From assembly GCA_003864495.1 (NCBI GenBank), contig ML133373.1, positions 620,001 to 684,000 on the forward strand: DNA of 64,000 bases, given 5' to 3'. The notes beneath the pieces were generated by a model that saw only the letters and a program-made list of their open reading frames with translations, did no database searches and was not told the origin of the DNA. This stretch comes from Nemopilema nomurai. Its lineage: Eukaryota; Cnidaria; Scyphozoa; Rhizostomeae; Rhizostomatidae. The position numbers and the translations under genes were made by a program. The stretch's first letter is position 1; the number at the start of each line of letters is the position of its first letter. Of this stretch, positions 30,901-41,161 are shown one piece after another.

Positions 30901-32178
30901 AATATGGCCTAGGTGAGAATACTAGGACAATGTTGTAAAGCTTAGGCCAACTTGGAAACGACCAATCATTACTTCTCGTCATTATGGCACACTGGGAGAA
31001 GTTTTGAGGTTCACATTTAGGGAGAAGTGTAAGCCCTAAAGCGGTGGTAACTGGCTAAAAGATTTAAAAGAAAGGTTGAGAATGAGTTTTAGCAGGTATC
31101 AAAGTCCACGTTGAATGTGTTTCCTAATGGAACAAAATACGGCCGCATGGCATGCTTGCTTCACGACCCATTTTTCAATTCTAGGTTCGGATTATATGGA
31201 GGGCCAGGATGCGGTTGATGGGCCGGCGACCGACCGGACCAATGACATCTCCCTTCCGGTTGAGTCGGATTTTGTTTACGCCTACTCGACTGTCCCGGGC
31301 TACTATTCATGGAGGAATTCCCAAAGGGGATCTTGGTGAGTGCTCCAGCCCTCCTGCCTCTTTCCATCCCTAACTCGGGGCTTCTTACTTGATCCTTAGC
31401 CACCCTGGATCCCTTTTTGACCCCCAACAGCCCTGTATTCCTTCTTTGATCCCCAGCAACCCTGAATCCCCTTTTGACCCCTCAACAACCCATTCTTTTC
31501 TCCGTTTTGAAGAGACCTCTACAACGTCTGTTATGTTAATACTTGGCATTGACGGGGGCTTCTGCGCCTTTCTAGCTTTAACCTTGAAAGAATTGATCCT
31601 CCATCTGTCCCCAATATTACAAAAACATGTTATGGTATGAAACCTATCAGCTATCTGGGTCCAAAGGTTGGTATTTAAAAAACCAATGTACCTATGATGC
31701 CTGCCATGAATAACGTCCCTAATGCAGTCCCCTTAATTGCTTCATGTTAGTGTTTCTAAGTGTCCACACTGTGGTCAAACCAGCGTTATCATTAACATTA
31801 TTATTCTAGATAAATATCCAAAAATCGTCTTAGGCCAAGACAGAAAGGGAGGGGATGCTACATTGCACGCCCTTACAGACATGAGTAGCATGAATCGTGC
31901 TGTTTTTTCTTTATTTACCCCCGTCCTTGTCCAATGCGTCTCGTGGTTTGTTTTGCAGGTTCATCCAAGCCATAGTCGAAGTAATGCGAGCCAACGCCCA
32001 CAAGATGGACGTGCTTCGAATGCTGACGCGTGCAAACGCCATCGTAGCCACGAAGAAATCCGCTACTGGACAGCGGGTCTCCAACAACAAGAGACAGATT
32101 GCATCCATTGTCACACAGCTGCGCAAAGAGTTCTACCTGTTTCCTCCGCAGGGGCCACTGAAAAGCTATTCATCTTGA
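27937..32178 (+). CDS. CARD-containing caspase (437 aa, five exons)
   Basis: A cysteine protease of the apoptotic caspase family. Exons 27937-28273, 28835-28942, 29859-30356, 31185-31335 and 31959-32178 join into 438 codons including TGA. Residues about 5-95 form a CARD, the adaptor-binding domain of initiator caspases. An acidic linker (about 113-150) follows. The p20 domain has the catalytic His274 in SHGQEG and Cys313 in QACQG. The p10 part carries [14 protein letters not shown], which lines the substrate pocket. Asp326, Asp331 and Asp343 between the two are candidate processing sites. The Met is chosen for its good context (AAG before ATGG) just after an acceptor at 27909, so a 5' non-coding exon is likely upstream. 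The CARD resembles initiator caspases, while the catalytic domain reads more like the caspase-3/7 type. Such mixtures are known in cnidarians, so no vertebrate symbol is given. Confidence 0.93.
30486..30730. mobile_element. MITE with perfect 15-bp terminal inverted repeats
   Basis: GGGCCTGTTTATATG at 30486 and CATATAAACAGGCCC ending at 30730 are perfect inverted repeats around 215 bases of non-coding DNA. Inside, a segment with ATCACTGTATTTATCACC occurs twice in tandem (about 30559-30618). It lies in the caspase intron 30357-31184. The target duplication is unclear. Confidence 0.75.
31389..31490 (+). repeat. Short degenerate tandem repeat
   Basis: About 35-base units containing AACCCTGAATCCC and TTTGACCCC recur about three times in the caspase intron 31336-31958. 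Confidence 0.5.
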
Positions 32179-33829
32179 TAATTGCATGGACATGTTTTTA
32201 TACTGGTATCAAGACTTGATTTTGGTACCTAGATACTGTTGCCTAGCCACGGTCTTCTAATGATACAAACTGATTGATATCTCATAAAAATAATGTTGAG
32301 AATCTGTTTTCTACATGATTATACCTATAGACCCCAATGCCGCAGAGAGATCTTAAAATCGTACTGAAAAAAACGCCCCTAGAAACAGCGAAAGACTGAA
32401 GCAATTCTTAATTACTACAGTTGTGAATCGCTGGTAAATTTATGCAATTTAATGTTACATAATCATGTCAATGTTAAGACTATTTTGAATTATAAATATT
32501 AGCAGACTCTCCTGCTTTCTGTTTACAGTGACTCTAGCCCAGTTCCCTTCCCATTACTCTGTTCTTTCAGAAGCATTAACCCTCGTGATAAGTTGATTCC
32601 CTCTAATACTAAATTGTTCATAATCAAATGGCAAATGTCAGCGTTAAACCTTTTTTGATTTCAATGTTTACACGTTTGAATTGAATGCTAAAACAGCTAA
32701 GGTATGTTACCATCTTTCATGTCTTTGCATTTCTATTGGGCACTGTCTTTGTCTCTTTCTCATCATTGATATTTTTCAATATCAATAATTGGTTTTTCGG
32801 TTACACACTAACCTGATTTTGTGTCCATTCTATATACTTTCAAAATCGTATTATTGATGTTTTTTGCACCTAGCCAGATCCAACGGTGCTTGCCTACTTT
32901 CTTTGCATTGCCACAACTTGGGCTTAACCGGACTTTGAAATGGAACCTTTGCCACTCTTGACATTGGAAATGGCAACAAAAAAATATGCACACACTCTTT
33001 CCCTATTGTACCCCTGATGTGAGCAAAGCGTCAAAGAACCGAGAGGTGTGCAGAGACATGGAGGAGCAGACGAAATTGGTTCAAGAGGGAGTTCGCAATC
33101 GATTGGTTGATTTTTGACCAATCAACGAGCTACATTCCAATGCTTTACCTTTCAATGTTTACAATGAGTTGACTACATTGAAATCAGAACCCTAATGAGC
33201 GTAGTGCTCTGTTTTTAGAGAAGTTAACAGTTCAAAGTATAAAGTTCTACTTTTGCTATGTTTGCTCTACAGTTTATTTCCTTAACTTTTTCAAAAACAA
33301 ACTACATTTACGTCCTAGTTCTTTGTATGTAGAGGAGACTCATGTAGATAGAGCTTTTAAGGTCGGCACTTATTAAAACAGACGCTCTAAACTCACAAGT
33401 CGAAGTTTTAGATAGATTTTTAATAATCTTCTATTTAGAGATGTCGGCGAAAAAGGAACATATGGCGAAAACCCAAGAGAGCCATAATTGGGAGAGACAC
33501 TTGGTCGTGAAAGTTTGTTTGAAGCTAAAAGCAACCGGTAAGGAAGTATCGGTGATATGATGATGGAAATGGCTACAGTTAGGAAAGGTCTCTAGGGGTC
33601 ATGGGGCTCGAGGAACGTTCATATGGGGGACTGTTTCCTCAACTACAAACAGCTGATCTTGAGAAAGGACTCTACTTGGAGGATGAGCTACATGCTCCAT
33701 ATCTTAGTTCTTGAAAGCAATATCCCTAGCAGCATCAATAAAACAAGGTAAAGAACGCAATTAGATATATTAACGATCTTAAGGTTTAGGGCCTTCGAAA
33801 AGTTCCACGATCTTGATCCGGCATCCTCA
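32179..33829. other. Intergenic region after caspase
   Basis: Contains the caspase 3' UTR and AT-rich DNA. No exon, RNA gene or clear repeat was recognised, and I saw no canonical AATAAA close to the caspase stop. Confidence 0.5.
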
Positions 33830-36800
33830 TACTTGACTTGCAACTGTCTCTTATTTTTCACCCCTTTTCTGTCTCTCGCTCTTTAACTGACAACCAACCA
33901 AACTCCAAGATCACTTCTCACGACCAGTTCCTTCAAGTATCACCTAACATTTCCATTCCCTTGATAAACAGGCATCCTCATTCAGGCCTTTGAAATCGCC
34001 TATTGAATTCCTTTGTCAAAAGTGAGAAGTCTTTGTTTTACCTACTGACGCATTAAACATTTTTCTACCAGCTCCGTTGCAAGATCGATTTGACCTTCCT
34101 GTTTTTTATGATTAACAAAAATGTGAATAACTTGTTGTATTTTTTGTGGATTTTTTCTGTTTCATTTGGCCACAATAATCGCCATTTTCTGCTAGCCGGC
34201 TCAGAAATTCCTCTGTTTACACAAAGAGGTCCTTTTGTCTTAGATTCAATAGACAGTGTTTCAACTAAAAGTTACAGTTTTGGCAAAAGTATACGACTGA
34301 TATTTTTTTACAAAACACCACTGGATTCGAAAGATTACGCCCTTTCTTCTGGTGTTTTCAGAATGGAAATTTGCTTATGCTAGCCAAAGTTATTCGAGCT
34401 TTACTGGAATTTCGGCAAAGGGGGATTCAGGTTTGCACAATGAATTTCAGAAAAACAATAGGCTTGTGATTCCCAGACTTTCTAAAGATCTTAATTTTTC
34501 GTCACATACTACTAAACTATAATAGTTATGATATCGAGACCTTGTGCATTGAATGCGCCGTTTGATGCTCGATTTTTTGAGTCATTTCCCGTATTTTTAA
34601 ACTGCGTTTTGACCGAGTTATTGAAGATTTTGTCTCGAAAATCGCCAAAAAACGGTTTTTTGAAGTTTAAAAATCGAATATAGATGATAAAAATACGGCA
34701 ATACCATCTAAAAATGCGTGATTTTTGCGCCGATTTTTTGATATACAGCTTGATTTTTTAGAGCCATTAGTTGCTGAATAAACTCGATTTTTCCGAAAAG
34801 TTCACTTTTCAGATTTTCTCAAATTTGCATCACAGCGACCAAAGTCGGTCGAAGCTGTCGCTGCGGTGGCGGACAACAGTATGTGCTATAAAAACAGTGT
34901 TTTCTTGAGTTTATAAATAGGGGCAAGTTCGTTTTTATGTCAAACAAGCCTTTTACAATCACCTTGAATGCATCTAGATCGAATATAATAGTTTTTGAAA
35001 GCTTTGAACAAGTTTCCTGTCAGAATGTGGCCGCCCGCCATCAGATTGCATTTATGTTAACAAATCAACGCAAATCAGCCATAATAAGTATTAAAAGTCA
35101 ATTTATGCATGTGTTTACGTTGAATAGTTATTATAAAACTCGTTTTGAAAAGGTGTAGGAATAATTTAATGCAGCTCTCGTGTAAAAGACTCATGTGAGC
35201 AGACGAAGTCGCTTAGGGGAACCCCCAAACTGTCCAAAACATCTAAAGCCTCTTTTAGGTTAAATTCTTCTTTCCTTTCCTAAATAAATTGAAAAATACA
35301 ATCTATTAGAACTTGAATACACGTGTAGATAGTCTTTAATACTATATTGATGCCAAATTTGGCTGATTTACGTTGATTCGTTAACCTGGATGCAATCTGG
35401 CGGCGGGCGGCTACACTCTGACTGGAAACTTGTCCAAAGCTTTTAAAAACAAATAAATTCGATCTAGACGCATTCAAAGTGATTCTAGAAGGTTTGTTTG
35501 ACATGAAACGAACCTGCCCCCAGCTTATAAACTCAAGAAAACACTGTTTTTTAGCAGATACTGTTGCCCGCCACCGCAGCGACAGCTTCGACCGACTTTG
35601 GTCGCTGTGATGCAAATTTGAGAAAATCTGAAAAGTGAACTTTTCGGAAAAATCGAGTTTATTCGGTAACTAATGGCTCTAAAAAATCAAGCTGTATATC
35701 AAAAATTCGGCGCAAAAATCACGCATTTTTAGATGGTATTGCCGTATTTTTATCATCTATATTGGATTTTTAAACTTCAAAAAACCGTTTTTTGGCGATT
35801 TTCGAGACAAAATCTTCAATAACTCGGTCAAAACGCAGTTTAAAAATACGGGAAATGACTCAAAAAATCGAGCATCAAACGGCGCTTCCAATGCACAAGG
35901 TCTCGATATCATAACTATTATAGTTTAGTAGTATGTGACGAAAAATTAAGATCTTTAGAAAGTCTGGGAATCACAAGCCTATTGTTTTTCTGAAATTCAT
36001 TGTGCAAACCTGAATCCCCCTTTGCCGAAAATCCAGAAAAGCTCGAATAACTTTGGCTAGCATAAGCAAATTTCCATTCTGAAAACACCAGAAGAATGGC
36101 CGTAATCTTTCGCATCCACTGGTGTTTTGTAAAAAAATATCAGTCGTATACTTTTGCCAAAACTGTAACTTTTAGTTGAAACACTGTCTATTGAATCTAA
36201 GACAAAAGGACCTCTTTGTGTAAACAGAGGAATTTCTGAGCCGGCTAGCAGAAAATGGCGATTATTGTGGCCAAATGAAACAGAAAAAATCCACACTAAT
36301 ACAACAAGCTATTCACATTTTTGTTAATCATAAAAAATAGGAATGTCAAATCGATCTTGCAACGGAGCTGATAGAAGAATGTTTTATGCGTCAGTAGGTG
36401 AAACAAAGACTTCTCACTTTTGACAAAGGAATTCAATGGGCGATTTCAAAGGCTATACAGGGGAGATTCACCACCAAGCTAATAGGGAGGTGGCTAGCCA
36501 TTGACCAATTTGAGCGTTAAAGAGTCGCCCAACTGAACGCACAAGCAAGTCATATTCACTGATCAAAATGTCACTCGTTCAGTGAGAAATAAAATAAGTA
36601 ACTTCCAAAGCTCTACCAACTACCAATGGACTCTACCAAAGCCGTAAGGGGCTTTCCCAATTCAAATAAGCTTACAGGAAAGTAATTAATCTCAATTTAC
36701 TGGAGCTACGCAAGACGCAAAAATGCAAATTGCATCTTCATTATCATACAAGTTTTATAACGGTCTTCTGTCTCCCTGAATTCCTTGCAAATGCCATCAA

Positions 36801-37060
36801 CTTTCATCCAATGCTCACAGCCATGACATGACAGCAAAGGGCTGAAAAGGGAACAATTAGGTCTTGATTGCAACGAAAGAATTCAATTGGCGATTTTAAA
36901 GGCCTGAATGAGGATGCCTGCTTATTAAGGGAATGGAATTGTTGGGTGATACTTGAAGGGGCTGATCGTGAGAAGTGATCTTGGAGTTTGGTTGGTTGTC
37001 AGTTAAGAAGCGAGAGACAGAAATTGGTGACAGTAAAGAGACTGTTCCATTTCAGTCAAG
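33830..37060. repeat. Giant imperfect palindrome (long inverted repeat)
   Basis: The inner left arm, 33986 to about 35130, is the reverse complement of about 35300-36453. In a 440-base stretch I compared (34500-34940 against 35500-35940), the arms differ at only a few per cent of positions. The centre (about 35130-35300) is a single-copy spacer. Weaker outer arms, about 33830-34011 and 36879-37060, continue the symmetry, but the right side has about 425 extra bases (36454-36877). Frames of 97 codons (34090-34383, +) and 79 codons (36057-36296, -) mirror each other and match no family I know. No terminal motifs, target duplication or transposase were recognised. A folded transcript would give a stem above 1 kb. 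Confidence 0.9.
36428..36903 (+). repeat. Imperfect 26-bp direct repeats flanking an insert in the right palindrome arm
   Basis: GAATTCAATGGGCGATTTCA at 36428 and GAATTCAATTGGCGATTTTA at 36879 bound about 425 bases that the left arm lacks. Either DNA was inserted or duplicated in the right arm, or the left arm lost it by recombination between such repeats. Confidence 0.6.
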
Positions 37061-37564
37061 CTTGTCGAATTTAGTTGGAAATGGGAGGAGGGCTGCTTCT
37101 TATTAGATTTGTTGGACATGAACTTCCTGGGGCTTTAACAAGCGAAGCATTTTTCTAGAATATATAACCTTCTACTTGTCATTGAAGGGTTTGTTGGAAC
37201 GCTACGGAGCAATAAACCTAAGCGTAAATGCATTAGGGACACTTTCTCCAAATTTTCCATTATTAGAGACGAACCTTCTTTACAAAGCCCACGAGGTCCC
37301 CCCTCTTTAGTGTACATGCGCTTCCTCAATTGTTCCATTCTTCAAACATGCTAAGAATGCTAAGAAGCAGTAACTGGTACCCTCGTTGAAGAACTCTCCA
37401 CTGATTTTGTGCAAGATAAAGCAAGCACTCTTGTGCGTTTTGTGTAAAATCACTCTTGATTCGCCAAAGATGTCCTTTAAAGAGTGCAGGAAAGACAGGT
37501 ACCATCCTTTTGGTAATAATGCCTCCATTTTCAAAAGCAAACTGGTGGAATCAGCGGTCCTTTT

Positions 37565-37732
37565 CAATTGTCCCATTTGAATTGTCCCATTTGAATTGTC
37601 CCATTTGAATTGTCCCATTTGAATTGTCCAATTTGAATTGTCCCATTTGAATTGTCCCATTTGAATTGTCCCATTTGAATTGTCTCATTTGAATTGTATC
37701 ATTTGAATTGTCCCATTTGAATTGTCCCATTT
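37565..37732 (+). repeat. 14-bp minisatellite, 12 copies
   Basis: The unit GAATTGTCCCATTT repeats 12 times (168 bases) with single-base variants. The minus-strand frame across it (MGQFKWDNSN-type repeats) is an artefact of the array. Confidence 0.95.
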
Positions 37733-38131
37733 AACACCTTATAATATCATCGGGGCTTTAGCTGGATACCTAAGAGAAATAAAGCCATCAAAATAATAGA
37801 GTTATCGTTAAAGCTCGTAAACCGGGAACATGTCTTTCGTAGCTCTATCTTGAGTTTTTTCATGTTGTTTTTCCTTAAAATTCTTACTGTAATTTTAAAT
37901 TTAATGATTAAATTTTGGACAACTTGAGATAATTTGTAACTAATTAATTTGCTGATAAAATGTTCAAAGTAGTTTTATTGAACTTGTATTCCCTTCGCAT
38001 GGGCATCACTAGCCTCGATTTGGGGACGAGGCAATGGCGGTAAACTTTAAGGAAGTTGTTCGGTTTCTTTGCTTACGATCGTGAATCGATGTCAGTTGAT
38101 GAACAGAAACCTTAAAATTACAGTAAATTGA

Positions 38132-40892
38132 ATGGCTCTGATCTCTCCTGTTGCATTTTATAAAACATCTTCTTGTGTTAAGCCTTCCAATGAGTCGTCA
38201 CGAAATGCTGAGCTGGAATTTTATCGAAAGCTGAGGGAAGTTGAAAACCGCGCCAAGTTATACAATGATCGTCCTCTCGTTTCAAAAGAAAAGAAAAGTT
38301 CCTTTGATTCATACTCGGTTTGGGAAACTTTTGGTACCCAGAATCAAGCCTTTGAGTTTTGTTTGCATTGCAGAGAGAAAATCAACAGAGATGCGAGGTT
38401 GTTTTCTCAAGAAAAGTCTGATGATGGCAAGAGGAATTTCCTTGTTTCCAGTTCCGAAGAGTTTTGGAGAAGATATAAACTATTGAGCGATGATAAAAAG
38501 AATTTTTACGAAGTTATTGAAAGTGGAAGGCCTTGTCGCTTGTATTTTGATTTGGAGTTTCATAAAGAACCGAACCCTAATTTGAATGGCATTGAAGTTT
38601 TGAACATTTTCATCAAGACAGTTTGCTTTTATTTGCAAGAAATGTTCTCGATTCCTTGTTACAGAGGAAACATTGTTGACCTAGACTCTACCACAGAAAC
38701 AAAGTTCTCAAGACATCTGATTTTTCATCTGCCTAATACAGTTTTTGTAAACAATATTGCTTGTGGATATTTTGTCAGATATATTTATGAGATGACTAGA
38801 AGAAAAGCAATGAAAAGTGACAAAGAAATTTTTGGTTTCCTTAAATCTATGACAATTGAAGAAAAAGAAATACTTCCTCCTCAGGATCTTGAAGTTGAAA
38901 AGCTTTTTGTTCAGAAAAAGGATGGCAATATATCATACTTCTGTGATCTTGGTGTTTATACAAAGAACAGGAACTTCCGTTTATATGGATCGAGAAAATT
39001 TGGAAAGTCATCAAACTTGAAAATTGCCAATGAAAATGGTTTCCATGGACTTTCAAAGAGACCTGCAAAATCCAGTGAACTGACACTTGATTCAGAGTAC
39101 ACTTTCTTTTTGAACACAATGGTTTGCCCTCCAGAGACATTTAATGCAACCTCACAGATTCTTACCTTTGGAGAAACAGAAGCCATCCCTGATCATACAC
39201 ACATTTGGAACAAAGCAGGTATTTTCTGAACTCAACCAGAAATTTTCTTGAAATTTTCAAAATATCTCTGAGAATGGAAATGGGACTACTTCTTGGAGCC
39301 TGCACATCTTCTTATCTTTTCTGAAATTTTTCTGAGATTTCTTACATTTATCTGAGACTTTTTCTGAAATTTTTTTCTCAGAGCTATTTCGCCATGACAT
39401 TCCATATAATAGAAAGTTTTCCTGATTAATTTCTTTGCGACCTTTTTTTTAAAATCCTTTGTGTCCCTACATGCCTTTCAGGACTTTTACTAGTGGTAAT
39501 ATAAATGTGATGTTGGTTGATAAATGCTGTGTCTTGATTTCTTGTTGCCACATTTGATATCATCTTGACAGATTATAGCTTTCTTTGATGAAAACCTTTA
39601 AGCCAGTTCAGGGGTTCATAATGAGAGATCAAACTTTTCCACACAGATGATAATCCAGCTGGTGAAGTCTCATCGCCTTAATTGGGAGTTGAAATCTTTT
39701 CTGCTGAATACTTCAATTGGATACTTCCTAAAAGAAAATTTCATGCTTATAATCTGCAGAAAATCTACTAGCATAATACTGATAACACAAAAGCTAAAGT
39801 TGAATGTTAAATGTGTAGCAATCAAGTTTAGGGACTTGAAAAGTAATACCTGAAATTAATGTGTCTTCTCCAATTTTTGACAAATAATTGATTTATTGAA
39901 AAATTTTAATTTCAGGCATGAATGTCGGAACAGAAGAAGGCTACAAGGAATCGCCATTCCCAAAGCTTGATGCATTTGTGCTGAATCACCTTAGAAAACA
40001 AGGGACTCAAGGTGTCATTAGAAGATGGATGCATTTTGTCCACTCAAATCTTGTTATCTATGATATTGGAAAAAACAGATGGTGTTACAACATACAAAGA
40101 GCCCACAAAAGTAACCATATTTATTATGTTGTTGATTTGAAGCTCGGTGTTTTTTATCAGAAGTGTCATGACCCAGAATGTCAGGATTTCAAGTCTGCAG
40201 AGATGGCCCTGCCAGCTGATGTGAATCCTGTTTTCAATGACAGTGAATATTACATTGATGATTTTGAAGACAGTTCCCAGTTGCTTTATGATGCAGTTGA
40301 AGCAGTGGAATGTCAACAGTCCATTTCTGAGATTGATTTTGATGACAAGATTTCTGAGATTGATTTTGATGACAAGATTTCTGAGATTGATTTTGATGAC
40401 GAGATGGGATTTTTCTGTGATGATTTTCAGCCTCCTTTGCAAGAAAGTGAACCTGAGATGTCAAACAATAACAAAAATTTGTCAAGTGATGAATTCAACA
40501 AAAGGGAAATCAGCTTTGAAAGAGGTAGTGAAATCTTGCAAAGTTCAGAATGCTGCAAGGGACTTTGTGTGGAGGAGTCTTCTGAACTTTTAAACAAGCA
40601 GAATAGTACATTTGTGAACGAAGGGGGAACCAGCTTTCAAAGGAAACATCTTCAGATATTTGAGGAAAATGATATGAACATTGATGAGAAAACAGTGTCA
40701 AGATCAGCCTTTCAAAGACAGGAAAAGGACAAAAGTAATTGCAGCAAACAAAGCTCTGACTCTGGGTGTAATTTGGAGAGCACTCCATTGACTTCTAAAA
40801 GAAAATGCCTTGATGATTCATTTATCAGGCGTGAATTCTCAAATTTTTATCTTGATGATGAATTGGACGAAGAACTGATAAACTGGACCTGA
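38132..40892 (+). CDS. PRIMPOL: PrimPol, primase-polymerase (687 aa, two exons)
   Basis: An archaeo-eukaryotic primase that reprimes DNA synthesis ahead of stalled forks, in nucleus and mitochondria, and is recruited by RPA. Exons 38132-39218 and 39916-40892 join at phase 1 into 687 residues plus TGA. Catalytic motif I is YFDLEF (Asp140, Glu142). Motif II is SRH (Ser193, His195). Motif III is DLGVYTKNRNFRLY (Asp272). The zinc-binding set is Cys419, His426, Cys446 and Cys451, the same numbers as I recall for human PrimPol. The C-terminal tail is longer than in human (560 aa total), acidic, Ser-rich, and ends DDELDEELINWT, which resembles an RPA-binding motif (inference). It also holds a three-fold 9-residue repeat (separate entry). 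The Met is the first in frame. All key residues are present, so the gene should be active. Confidence 0.95.
40323..40403 (+). repeat. In-frame 27-bp tandem repeat in PrimPol (3 copies)
   Basis: Three copies, at 40323, 40350 and 40377, encode ISEIDFDDK twice and ISEIDFDDE once (residues 499-525). The copies are nearly identical in DNA, so the expansion is recent. Confidence 0.97.
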
Positions 40893-41155
40893 CGTTTGGG
40901 TTAGGTGGCTCAACTGTGTTTTCAAGATTTTTGCAAGAAAATGTCTTCTCTTCATAGAAAGAAGTTTTTGTTTTTATTCTAACGTTATTATCATAGTTCA
41001 TGACAAAGTATATTTGTTTATTTTGGCTGTGCTCCATAATCTATGATTGTTAAGAGGAAATTTACAACTCTGTTTTGGATCTGTAACTTTTCTATCTCTA
41101 ACTTTCATAATGACAAATTTCAAGATCGGTCTCTAATTATAAATTTTAAAGCAGA

Positions 41156-41161
41156 AATAAA
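41156..41161 (+). terminator. Probable poly(A) signal of PrimPol
   Basis: AATAAA, 264 bases after the PrimPol stop, the first canonical signal I found. Confidence 0.5.

Noticed and set aside
37307..37660. Minus-strand frame of GQFKWDNSN repeats
   Set aside because: Translation of the 14-bp minisatellite.
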